Positions 15,243-22,564 of a DNA stretch of 22,708 nt are shown here, in pieces; position 1 is the first letter of the stretch; the number at the start of each line of letters is the position of its first letter. The stretch is from JAYTQQ01 sp043784965 (GTDB lineage Bacteria; Bdellovibrionota; Bdellovibrionia; Bdellovibrionales; JAMPXM01). The stretch is from positions 1 to 22,708 of the forward strand of contig JAYVXS010000053.1 in assembly GCA_043784965.1 (NCBI GenBank). Reading direction: 5' to 3'. The notes under the pieces are model-generated. The model saw only the letters and a list, made by a program, of their open reading frames with translations, ran no database searches and had not been told where the DNA came from. A program made the position numbers and the translations under genes.

Positions 15243-16285
15243 ATATTTTTGAAGAGGACCTTGACAATATTTCCGCGACTTTAATCAAAGACTTTTTTGA
15301 GTTAAAGGATAAAAATATTTTCCTTACCGGCGGGACTGGTTTTGTGGGTACTTGGCTCGTCTATAGTTTTTTAAAATTTGCACCAAAACTTAATGCAAAA
15401 ATGTTTTTAATCTCTCGGAATCCCGAGCTTTTTCTAGCGAAAAATCCATCTTTGAGGTCCAACCCACATTTGCACTTTACTAAGGGTGACGTTAGGGATT
15501 TTGAGTTTCCAAAAGAGAGTTTTGATTATGTTATTCATGGGGCCACTGATGTCGTCAGGGTCGGAGAAAACGTCGGAGAAGTAATGGAAGTTAATTACCT
15601 CGGGACAAAACGTGTAATCGAATTCTGTCGACAGAAAAAAATAAAGAAGTATTTACATATTAGCAGTGGCGCTGTTTACGGGCCTCAGCCGGCGGACATT
15701 GTAAGAATGAAAGAGACGCACTTGGGGGCACCAGACATTGGCCTGTCGTCATCGGCATATGGCGAAAGTAAGCGCATTGCAGAGTGGCTTAGTTGTCAAG
15801 GAGGGCGAGAATACGATTTCGAGGTGAAAAGGGCCCGTTGTTTCGCAATGATCGGTCCCCACCTTACACTCAACGCTCGGTTTGCAATCGGAAATTTCAT
15901 CAATGATATACTCAATGACAGAGACATTCTAATTAGAGAGGATGGGACGGCATTTCGCTCTTATATGTATGCTTCAGATATGATGATTTGGTTGTGGAAA
16001 ATTTTATTTTACGGACTGAAGGGTGAAGTCTATAATGTCGGTTCCGACCAAGAAATTAATCTCATCGATCTCGCATATAAATGTATCGAAGTTTCGAAAA
16101 GCTCTGTGAAGGTGAATAAGTTGAAATTGCCTGAGCCTGCGTTTTCTATATCGAGGTATGTACCCTGCATTGAAAAATTCTATTCAATAAATTCGGGTTT
16201 GGCGCCCTTTGCGCTTGATAAGGCGATTAAAAGAACATTGGATTATTATAAGGGGGAGGCGGCAGCCCGCAATTCAACCTCGTGA
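15239..16285 (+). CDS. NAD-dependent epimerase/dehydratase (extended SDR), likely late step of the CDP-sugar pathway
   Basis: A 348-residue extended SDR. The cofactor motif is GGTGFVG at 31-37, the catalytic serine region is ISSGAVYG around 141-148, and the YxxxK pair is Tyr174-Lys178 in AYGESKR. RSYMYASDM and VYNVGSDQEI are the usual C-terminal substrate-domain motifs. It is coupled to the 4,6-dehydratase by ATGA, so it probably acts on the CDP-keto-sugar. Possible roles are C4 reduction, as in abequose or paratose synthases, or reduction of a ketone in a transketolase-derived side chain. The sequence does not decide between reductase and epimerase. Residues 1-25 precede the Rossmann fold and are unusual for a reductase of this size. 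The 3' end overlaps the convergent membrane-protein gene by 40 bases. Confidence 0.85.
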   Translation: MNIFEEDLDNISATLIKDFFELKDKNIFLTGGTGFVGTWLVYSFLKFAPKLNAKMFLISRNPELFLAKNPSLRSNPHLHFTKGDVRDFEFPKESFDYVIHGATDVVRVGENVGEVMEVNYLGTKRVIEFCRQKKIKKYLHISSGAVYGPQPADIVRMKETHLGAPDIGLSSSAYGESKRIAEWLSCQGGREYDFEVKRARCFAMIGPHLTLNARFAIGNFINDILNDRDILIREDGTAFRSYMYASDMMIWLWKILFYGLKGEVYNVGSDQEINLIDLAYKCIEVSKSSVKVNKLKLPEPAFSISRYVPCIEKFYSINSGLAPFALDKAIKRTLDYYKGEAAARNSTS

Positions 16286-17757
16286 AAGTATTTGCTGTCT
16301 AATAGAAGTATGTTTGGGTCTAAGGTTGACTCTTGGGGCTTATTCATTCGCTCAACTGTAATTCTTGGACAGATAGGGCTGGCAAAATATCGGTAAGACG
16401 ACCAGTCAAAATATTCGACAGGTAATATGATTTTAGAAATTACTGATCCTTCGCAATTTGCTTGCATATCCTTTTTCCAAAGTGAAGCTTGGGCCATTGT
16501 CGATTTATCCCACGAAGTTAGATCGTAGAAAGATTCGTACGCGAGATATGACTCAAAAACGATAAGGGAAATTGTTGCGATCTGAGCAAAATATCTGTAT
16601 CTGAGTTTTGAAACTAAGTGAAAAACAATAATTGCCAATAGTATAAAAACTATGAGCCAATATCTTGTTTCGTAGTGATTGAGGCCATAGATATAAAAAC
16701 CTGCCGAAGCAAAAACTCCAGCTATTGTTGATCTTAAAAACTTATCACTACGCCAAATGAATAAGGAAGTTAATAGAAAAAGACAAACGCAAATGCTCAA
16801 GGGATACAAGATATATGTTCTATAGTCTGAGACTCTCTGTAATCCTGGGAAGAAGCTACTTACATCTAACATTGAGAAGCTGCCTCTTTTAAAGAGGTAA
16901 TCATCAAAAAAATAGCTAGTTTTGTTGAGAAAATTTGCTAAGCAGAGGTAGAGAAATTGAAATAATTTTTGATAAACATGTTCTACGCTCTGAACATGTC
17001 TTCGAGCTAGATTTAACCAAATATCTGGGGGCCGTCCATGACTGGACACAGCCCAAGTTTTTACTATGATGCGACCATAGACATGTAAAGCGACCAAAAA
17101 AATAAAAGACGGTGCTGCGATAAAGCAAAAATGTTTCCATTTTTGGGCGGATGTGAACTCAGTTGTCAAAAAGATAAAAGTGCCCACAAAAGCGTAAAAT
17201 GGCAAAATCTCAGGTGCTCTTGTCGAACCTAATATAATCGACGAAAAAATCAGCAGAAGGAAAGGTGCCTTTTTCGATTCATTATTTCGAACTTTCTCAA
17301 GCAGATTAAGAGTTGCGACGATACCTAAAATCAGGGCAAAACACTTTGCACTGTCCTGCGTATTTAAATTGATACTTTGCGAAGCTGTAGGTACGAGAAA
17401 TATCGCGAGTGAGAACAAAATTGAATTTGTTAGGCCTACTTTCATTTGTCTAAAAAACAAAATCATCGAAAAAAGGGTCGCATTTATGAAAAAGAACCTA
17501 AGGTACATTAGGCTGTCTAAAAAATCAGAGGAGAAAAGGCGCTGAGTTATTAAAATAAAGGTGGCATATCCAGGATATCTACCAGTGGCATCAGCCAGGA
17601 GGAGTGCCTGTGAAAGACCGCCTTCGCGCATGTTTTGGACGTAATTATACCAGCAGCCGAAGGCATCGCCCTCTCGTGGAATATATGGGTACCAAGCGAG
17701 GGCCGAGAAAATAAAAACTCCAAAAAGAACGAGGAATATATTAAAACTTGTTTTCAA
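16246..17757 (-). CDS. Polytopic membrane protein, GT-C-like (lipid-linked sugar transferase or polymerase)
   Basis: A 503-residue protein with about ten or more membrane helices and a C-terminal soluble region of ~90 residues. Helix 1 (FNIFLVLFGVFIFSALAW) is followed by a loop with YIPREGDAF; acidic residues in the first periplasmic loop are typical of GT-C catalytic sites. The same PREGD is kept in the decayed paralogue at 50-355. YGLNHYETRYW near residue 355 resembles the RYW element of the GT39/ArnT-type family. A Wzy-like polymerase is the alternative. The only available start is a TTG at 17757, preceded in frame by a TAA, and the ribosome-binding site is weak. It stands alone between convergent and divergent neighbours. 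It overlaps the epimerase gene by 40 bases at the 3' ends. Confidence 0.75.
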   Translation of the reverse strand: MKTSFNIFLVLFGVFIFSALAWYPYIPREGDAFGCWYNYVQNMREGGLSQALLLADATGRYPGYATFILITQRLFSSDFLDSLMYLRFFFINATLFSMILFFRQMKVGLTNSILFSLAIFLVPTASQSINLNTQDSAKCFALILGIVATLNLLEKVRNNESKKAPFLLLIFSSIILGSTRAPEILPFYAFVGTFIFLTTEFTSAQKWKHFCFIAAPSFIFLVALHVYGRIIVKTWAVSSHGRPPDIWLNLARRHVQSVEHVYQKLFQFLYLCLANFLNKTSYFFDDYLFKRGSFSMLDVSSFFPGLQRVSDYRTYILYPLSICVCLFLLTSLFIWRSDKFLRSTIAGVFASAGFYIYGLNHYETRYWLIVFILLAIIVFHLVSKLRYRYFAQIATISLIVFESYLAYESFYDLTSWDKSTMAQASLWKKDMQANCEGSVISKIILPVEYFDWSSYRYFASPICPRITVERMNKPQESTLDPNILLLDSKYFHEVELRAAASPL

Positions 17758-17817
17758 TAGTTAGATCTCATTCAGAGGGGGCCCTTTACTGTTTATTAGA
17801 TGTTTCAGTTGTTGTGA

Positions 17818-17846
17818 AAGCTATTTTTTTTGCGACAATTTGTCAA
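17818..17846 (-). promoter_or_regulatory. Possible promoter for the GT-C-like gene
   Basis: On the minus strand a perfect TTGACA (17846-17841) is followed after 17 bases, including a run of eight A, by TAGCTT (17823-17818). The -10 matches only three of six consensus positions, so this is tentative. The -35 overlaps the palindrome at 17834-17844. Confidence 0.3.
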
Positions 17847-17866
17847 AACTTTAAATCAATAGTCAA

Positions 17867-17895
17867 TTGACTAAAGCAAGGTTTTTTGCTCTTAT
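17867..17895 (+). promoter_or_regulatory. Possible promoter for the perosamine-synthase-like operon
   Basis: TTGACT (17867-17872) and TCTTAT (17890-17895) are spaced by 17 bases, matching five and four of six consensus positions. The start point would be near 17903, with a ~40-base leader containing the strong ribosome-binding site. The -35 is the right half of the 14-base palindrome. Confidence 0.35.
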
Positions 17896-17941
17896 TCCCT
17901 AGGATGCCTCGTTGTAACTGGGTCCTTAATAAGGAGTCTAT

Positions 17942-19603
17942 ATGGCTGCATCTCGCTTAGAGTGCTTTAGAGATACCATTCAAAAGAATTTTAGCTTTTT
18001 GAAAGAGGTTGAAACGGTCGACCAGCTTTGGGCCAAAGCGATTTCAATTGAAAAAGGAAAAAAGGGATTTTGGATGCCGATTGCTGGCTTTCATTTAGAA
18101 AATCCATCTTTCGATGTGGAGTTACAAAGTTTTTTCAAAAATATCGATACTAGGGCCGGAACCTTTACGTATAAGGATTTTCGCTCTCAGGTGATCGATC
18201 TTGGACTTCATCAGGTTGGTATTTTCTATGTCGATAGATTTGGAAACAAGCAGGCCGTGATGGTGTTATCTATGGGGAACGTCGAAAAATGTGAAATTCG
18301 TCTTTCCCATCTCTCTGTAATAAAATCGCTCAACGAGTTCGATTTTACTGATGGCTTAAAAGAGCTTGCCTCCTGGCTCAATAGTTCGTTCGTAGTCGAT
18401 CAATTTACCTCACAGGAGGACTACTTAGGGCTTTTAGGGAAGGCTGGTTTTGAAAGGCTTGATGGTTATTTCTGTTTTCGTAATGGCACTCAAAATTTAG
18501 GAAAAAAGGAGATTTTGACGGCTGGGCCGTCTATTTCTTCTCAAGAAGCGAGTTATGCATTAGATGCCGCTAAATATGGATGGAACGATGAATGGGCCAA
18601 ATATTTAAAGAAATTTGAATCGAAATTTGCAGATTATATTGGAGTGAAGCATGCTTTGGCCACGTCGAGCTGCACTGGTGCTTTGCATATTGCACTGAAG
18701 ACTCTTGATATTGGGCCGGGAGATGAGGTGATTGTTCCTGAAATGACTTGGGTCGCAACTGCAAGTGCGGTTGAATACGTTGGCGGGATTCCCGTTTTTG
18801 CTGAGATTGAAAAAGATACTTGGTGCATGGATCCAACTAAACTTGAAAAACTTATCACGCCAAAAACAAAATGTATTATTCCGGTTCATTTGTATGGTCA
18901 TCCAGCGGATATGGATAAGATAATGGAAATTGCAAACCGCCATAAAATATATGTGATCGAAGATGCTGCACCTGCGATTGGAGCTGAATGTAGAGGGAGA
19001 AAAGTCGGAAATTTTGGGCATTTTTCAACTTTTAGCTTTCAAGGAGCTAAACTTCTTGTTTCAGGCGAAGGAGGTCTGCTTATCACCAATGATTCAGAAC
19101 TTTACAAAAAAGCATCTGTTGTATGGGATCACGGTCGTACACCAGGCACCTTTTGGATTAATCAAGTAGGCCTTAAATATAAGATGTCCAATATTCAGGC
19201 GGCTCTTGGTTTGGCTCAGGTTGAAAGAGCTGAAGAACAAATTCATGCGAAACGTAGAATTTTTAAATGGTATGAAAGTGAACTGGGCAATTTCGATGGA
19301 ATTACACTCTGTAGAGAGGCGCCTTGGGCAAGAAGTATTTATTGGATGAGCTCGCTGCTCATCGATTCGAAACTCGGACTCTCAAGAGATGAGTTTTTCA
19401 AGAGTTTAAAGGAATATAAGATAGACACTAGGCCGGTTTTCCCTTCGATTAGTAGCTTTCCTATGTGGAAGCTTACTAGAAATACTATCGCGCAACAGGT
19501 TGGTGAATGGGGAGTTAATTTGCCCAGCGGGGTGTGCTTAAATGAAGATCAGGTTCGCTACGTCGCAAGATCAATTAAAGAAATTATTTCCAATGCAAAG
19601 TAG
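17942..19603 (+). CDS. Perosamine-synthase-like aminotransferase with extra N-terminal domain
   Basis: Residues ~195-553 are a DegT/DnrJ/EryC1 PLP aminotransferase closest to GDP-perosamine synthases. The PLP lysine is Lys370 in STFSFQGAKLLVSGEGG, and YGWNDEW, ATSSCTGALHIALK, MTWVATASAVEYVGG and the VIEDAAPAIGA segment (Asp341) are all typical. This group forms 4-amino-4,6-dideoxy sugars from 4-keto-6-deoxy nucleotide sugars. Residues 1-190 are an additional domain not present in standard ~360-370-residue synthases. It is alpha/beta-like, with VGIFYVDRFGNKQAVMVL and GKAGFERLDGYFCFRNG. A degenerate GNAT or formyltransferase-like domain is conceivable but I cannot assign it. The ATG has AAGGAG five bases upstream. 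The GNAT gene follows after two bases. No GDP-mannose dehydratase is in the window. Confidence 0.85.
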   Translation: MAASRLECFRDTIQKNFSFLKEVETVDQLWAKAISIEKGKKGFWMPIAGFHLENPSFDVELQSFFKNIDTRAGTFTYKDFRSQVIDLGLHQVGIFYVDRFGNKQAVMVLSMGNVEKCEIRLSHLSVIKSLNEFDFTDGLKELASWLNSSFVVDQFTSQEDYLGLLGKAGFERLDGYFCFRNGTQNLGKKEILTAGPSISSQEASYALDAAKYGWNDEWAKYLKKFESKFADYIGVKHALATSSCTGALHIALKTLDIGPGDEVIVPEMTWVATASAVEYVGGIPVFAEIEKDTWCMDPTKLEKLITPKTKCIIPVHLYGHPADMDKIMEIANRHKIYVIEDAAPAIGAECRGRKVGNFGHFSTFSFQGAKLLVSGEGGLLITNDSELYKKASVVWDHGRTPGTFWINQVGLKYKMSNIQAALGLAQVERAEEQIHAKRRIFKWYESELGNFDGITLCREAPWARSIYWMSSLLIDSKLGLSRDEFFKSLKEYKIDTRPVFPSISSFPMWKLTRNTIAQQVGEWGVNLPSGVCLNEDQVRYVARSIKEIISNAK

Positions 19604-19605
19604 AT

Positions 19606-20262
19606 ATGGCAACTAAAGAAAGTATATTAAAGGAATTTGAAAAAATCAAACAAAGCTCCGTTGAACTAACATTGGGCTTTCGATCCCAAAGTGGTGGGTT
19701 ATGTTCGCTCATCGGAATAAATAAGGAAATTCTTCAAGCGAGCTCTTTGACAGATGTCACTTTGTTAGCGAAATGGCGAGCGGAAAATTCTCAAGCCTTT
19801 CCGACCCAGTTTAAAGTGACAATCGATGGCACAAAAATTTGGTGTGATAAAGCGCTTATCAATAATCCAGAAAGAATTCTCTTTTGGGTCGTCGATAGCA
19901 GGGATCAAAAAATTGGGCATGTGGGGCTATTTCGAATTTCTGAAGACGCCAGACATGTCGAGGCTGACAATATAGTACGCGGAGAGATTAGCACTTCTGA
20001 CAAAGGAATTATGTATTCTGCATTAAGGTGTTTGTTAGCTTGGCAACGGGAGCAATTACAAATATCTCAATCTTTTTTGAGAGTTTTTAGCAATAATGAG
20101 AAAGCTATAAAACTGTATAAGCGTTTAGGTTACGATGAAATTCAGCGCGTGGCTTTAAGAAAAGTGGAATCGATTGATCGGACCTCTTGGGAGGAAATAA
20201 TCAATAGTCCTTATGAAATGGCAGAAAATTATTTCATATCGATGCACCAGGTTCGAAATTGA
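19606..20262 (+). CDS. GNAT-family N-acetyltransferase, likely for a 4-amino sugar
   Basis: A 218-residue protein. The GNAT fold is visible in its C-terminal two-thirds: LAKWRAENSQAFP near 50-62, ILFWVVDSRDQKIGHVGLFRIS near 90-110, and the acetyl-CoA/C-terminal pattern RVFSNNEKAIKLYKRLGYDEI near 160-180. The WR...F opening is like that of PseH-type nucleotide-amino-sugar acetyltransferases. It begins two bases after the perosamine-synthase-like gene, so acetylation of the new amino group is the natural guess. No strong ribosome-binding site precedes it, which suggests coupling to the upstream gene. Its first ~45 residues precede the GNAT core and are unassigned. Confidence 0.8.
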   Translation: MATKESILKEFEKIKQSSVELTLGFRSQSGGLCSLIGINKEILQASSLTDVTLLAKWRAENSQAFPTQFKVTIDGTKIWCDKALINNPERILFWVVDSRDQKIGHVGLFRISEDARHVEADNIVRGEISTSDKGIMYSALRCLLAWQREQLQISQSFLRVFSNNEKAIKLYKRLGYDEIQRVALRKVESIDRTSWEEIINSPYEMAENYFISMHQVRN

Positions 20263-21209
20263 AAATTTCTATTATTGTGCCGGCCAAAAATGAGGAATTA
20301 AATCTAGATAGAGCGTTCGAGCAACTCAATTTCGTTGCCGGCAGGCTGCCTTCTTTTGATTTTGAATTTTTAGTAATTGATAATGACAGCTCTGACGGAA
20401 CCGCGCGAATTGCTATGGCTTTCTGCAATAAAGATGCTCGTTGGAAATACATTAAATTCTCTAGAAACTTTGGTTCCGAAGCATCGATTGATGTTGGTCT
20501 TAGTTTTTGCTCTGGTGACGCGGCGGTTGTTGTGTTTAGCGATTTACAGGATCCGCCCGATCACATTCCTGAAATGGTCGATAAATGGCGGGCCGGAGCA
20601 GATATCGTTTACGGGGTCTACAGTGGCTCAAAGCATGAAAAGCTATGGAAAAGATTTTTTGTTAAATATTACTATTTATTTCTTCAAAAAATATCAGATC
20701 CCCCAATGGTACCTTTTGCTGGTGATTTTCGGCTCTATGATCGCAAGGTAATAAATGTATTAAACACCCTTCGCGAAAGAAATCGCTATATGCGTGGACT
20801 TTCACAGTGGGTTGGCTTTAAAACCGATAAAATTTTGTATGAAAGACGACCTAGAATTGCGGGACAATCAAAGGCACCGCCCTTCTATTTGTTTCAATTT
20901 GCGTTTAATGTGATCATTAATTTCTCAGACAAACCACTCAAAATTTTCACCTGGTTAGGAATAATTGTACTGTTCTCTTCGGTGGTCGTAACGGTGTTTC
21001 TAATTGTAAATTATTTTTTTGGAACCTCAATACCTGGTTTTACGACTACACACGCATTGTTGTTAATTAATTTAGCCTTTTCGAGTTTGGGTTTTGGAGT
21101 CTTGGGCGAGTATATATCAAAAATATATATTGAAGCTAAGAAGCGGCCTCTTTGGGTGATTGAGACAGCTGTAAATCTTGACGTTAAAGGTAAAGAGGTG
21201 GGCTTTTAA
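20259..21209 (+). CDS. Second GT2 polyprenyl-phosphate glycosyltransferase with two C-terminal membrane helices
   Basis: A 316-residue paralogue of the GT2 at 12445. ISIIVPAKNEELNL opens the fold, IDNDSSDGT lies at 40-48, RNFGSEAS at 69-76 and DLQDPP at 95-100. Two membrane helices (IFTWLGIIVLFSSVVVTVFL, then a segment around HALLLINLAFSSLGFG) and the GEYISKIYIEAKKRP tail complete the GtrB/ArnC-like layout. The start is a TTG at 20259 that overlaps the GNAT stop (TTGA). It is coupled to the following membrane protein by TAATG, so the pair looks like a GT2/GT-C unit that loads a sugar on undecaprenyl phosphate and then transfers it outside. No small GtrA-like flippase gene was seen nearby. Confidence 0.88.
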   Translation: MKISIIVPAKNEELNLDRAFEQLNFVAGRLPSFDFEFLVIDNDSSDGTARIAMAFCNKDARWKYIKFSRNFGSEASIDVGLSFCSGDAAVVVFSDLQDPPDHIPEMVDKWRAGADIVYGVYSGSKHEKLWKRFFVKYYYLFLQKISDPPMVPFAGDFRLYDRKVINVLNTLRERNRYMRGLSQWVGFKTDKILYERRPRIAGQSKAPPFYLFQFAFNVIINFSDKPLKIFTWLGIIVLFSSVVVTVFLIVNYFFGTSIPGFTTTHALLLINLAFSSLGFGVLGEYISKIYIEAKKRPLWVIETAVNLDVKGKEVGF

Positions 21210-22564
21210 TGCGAATTAAAAGCTTTCTGCCACTTATTCTTTTTGGTCTCATTTTCGCAACAGAAATTTTAGTATTTTATCATCAACGAGAAGTTATTGC
21301 CGGTGTCGATCTAAGCACATCCCTCGAGAATTTCTCTGAGCGACTTGGGCAAGCAGATTCTTCTATTTATTTGAGGGTTGCCATTAATTTTTCTAAAGGC
21401 TTGGGTGTTGTTGATTATTGTAAAGAATGTAAGCCACCTCATTATATTCCCTTTTATTTTTGGGGCCCAGGCACTCCAGAATACTTTGGTTCATGGCTCG
21501 CGCTTACGAGAGGTGAAACTGTAAAGTCGCTTTTTGTACTGTTTTGGCTCTCTTACTTTATTGCTGCTGGCATATTTTTATTTATCGCATACAAACTGCA
21601 TTCTGATCTTGTGCCAAGATTGATTGCCGCTGTGTGCATTGCCTTTTGTCCTCCACTTTTTGCTTTTCTTAAAGGCGCAGGCCTTGCGTCTTCTGAGCTT
21701 GCTTGTATAGCACCATTAGCATTAATGATTTTTTGTTTAGTGATGGCTTTTGAGAAAATAAAAATCGCAGGCGATAAAAAACTCGTTTATTTTTGGTTTG
21801 GACTTTTGGGATTAAGCATTGGATTTCTCAGCCTTATACGCGAATCACATTTGCCTTTTGCCAATTTTATTTTTGTATTTTTGATTATTAGTGCCGTTTT
21901 AAAGCGATACTCTTTCAAAAAGGCTTTTTTATCTGGAGTTTTGGTTGTCGCATTTGCTCAGTTAACAATTCTCCCAGTTAAAATTTGGAATCAGGATCGA
22001 TTAGGACAATTCTACGTATCCTCAAGCAGTGTAGGCAACATCTGGCGATATGGCATCTGGTCCAAGCATGATGCAGTCGACTGGTATTTTACGAGTGGAA
22101 TTGGTGTGGGTGAATATTTGGATCCTCAAGCGGCAGAAGCCGTAGAAAAGTATTATCAAACTGGCAATACTGACAGTCTCTTTTCGATTAAGAAATTTGC
22201 TAAAGCCATATTGAATCGTCCGATTGATTTTGTTTTATATAAATTGAAACGTTTACCGGTATTATTTTTGGGTACCAGGGAATATCCAAATCTAGAATTA
22301 ACTTCGCTTGTTGTCTGGAACACTGGCTTTTACACGTTTTTTATTGCCTATTTACTTCTATCTTGGAAGAAAAAATCTCCTATTCCTGAATTTATATATC
22401 TCTATTTTTTATTTATAAGTTGTGCAGCCTTTATTATACATTTCGAATATAGATATACTGAAGGAATCTGGTTGAGCTTTTTTCTTTTGCCGAGCCTGTT
22501 ATATCAACAAATTATAGGCAAAAATGTGCATAGAAAATCTCAATTAACAAAAAAATCTATTTGA
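21209..22564 (+). CDS. Polytopic membrane protein, probable GT-C glycosyltransferase
   Basis: A 451-residue protein with about ten membrane helices, beginning with LPLILFGLIFATEILVFY. The first periplasmic loop contains LGQADSSIYLRVAINFSKG; the Asp before SSIYL fits the GT-C catalytic pattern of a D/E near an aromatic. The last helix region has FEYRYTEGIW, like the RY motif near the end of ArnT/GT39-type proteins. It would take a polyprenyl-phosphate sugar made by the GT2 immediately upstream and glycosylate a surface polymer. Its ATG overlaps the GT2 stop (TAATG). A Wzy polymerase is a less likely alternative because of the coupling with the GT2. The 3' end overlaps the convergent aminotransferase fragment by 8 bases. 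Confidence 0.78.
   Translation: MRIKSFLPLILFGLIFATEILVFYHQREVIAGVDLSTSLENFSERLGQADSSIYLRVAINFSKGLGVVDYCKECKPPHYIPFYFWGPGTPEYFGSWLALTRGETVKSLFVLFWLSYFIAAGIFLFIAYKLHSDLVPRLIAAVCIAFCPPLFAFLKGAGLASSELACIAPLALMIFCLVMAFEKIKIAGDKKLVYFWFGLLGLSIGFLSLIRESHLPFANFIFVFLIISAVLKRYSFKKAFLSGVLVVAFAQLTILPVKIWNQDRLGQFYVSSSSVGNIWRYGIWSKHDAVDWYFTSGIGVGEYLDPQAAEAVEKYYQTGNTDSLFSIKKFAKAILNRPIDFVLYKLKRLPVLFLGTREYPNLELTSLVVWNTGFYTFFIAYLLLSWKKKSPIPEFIYLYFLFISCAAFIIHFEYRYTEGIWLSFFLLPSLLYQQIIGKNVHRKSQLTKKSI

Larger units (their letters stand above)
17758..17941. promoter_or_regulatory. Divergent regulatory region with two palindromes
   Basis: This 184-base gap separates the GT-C-like gene (minus) from the perosamine-synthase-like gene (plus). 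It contains a perfect 14-base palindrome TAGTCAATTGACTA at 17860-17873 and an 11-base palindrome GACAATTTGTC at 17834-17844. Both carry TTGAC/TTGTC-like half-sites and both overlap the proposed -35 elements. They could bind a dimeric repressor or activator serving both directions. AAGGAG at 17931-17936 is a strong ribosome-binding site, five bases before the ATG at 17942. Confidence 0.45.

Noticed and set aside
18605..19021. Minus-strand open frame inside the aminotransferase gene
   Set aside because: It is a shadow of the strongly conserved plus-strand DegT domain.
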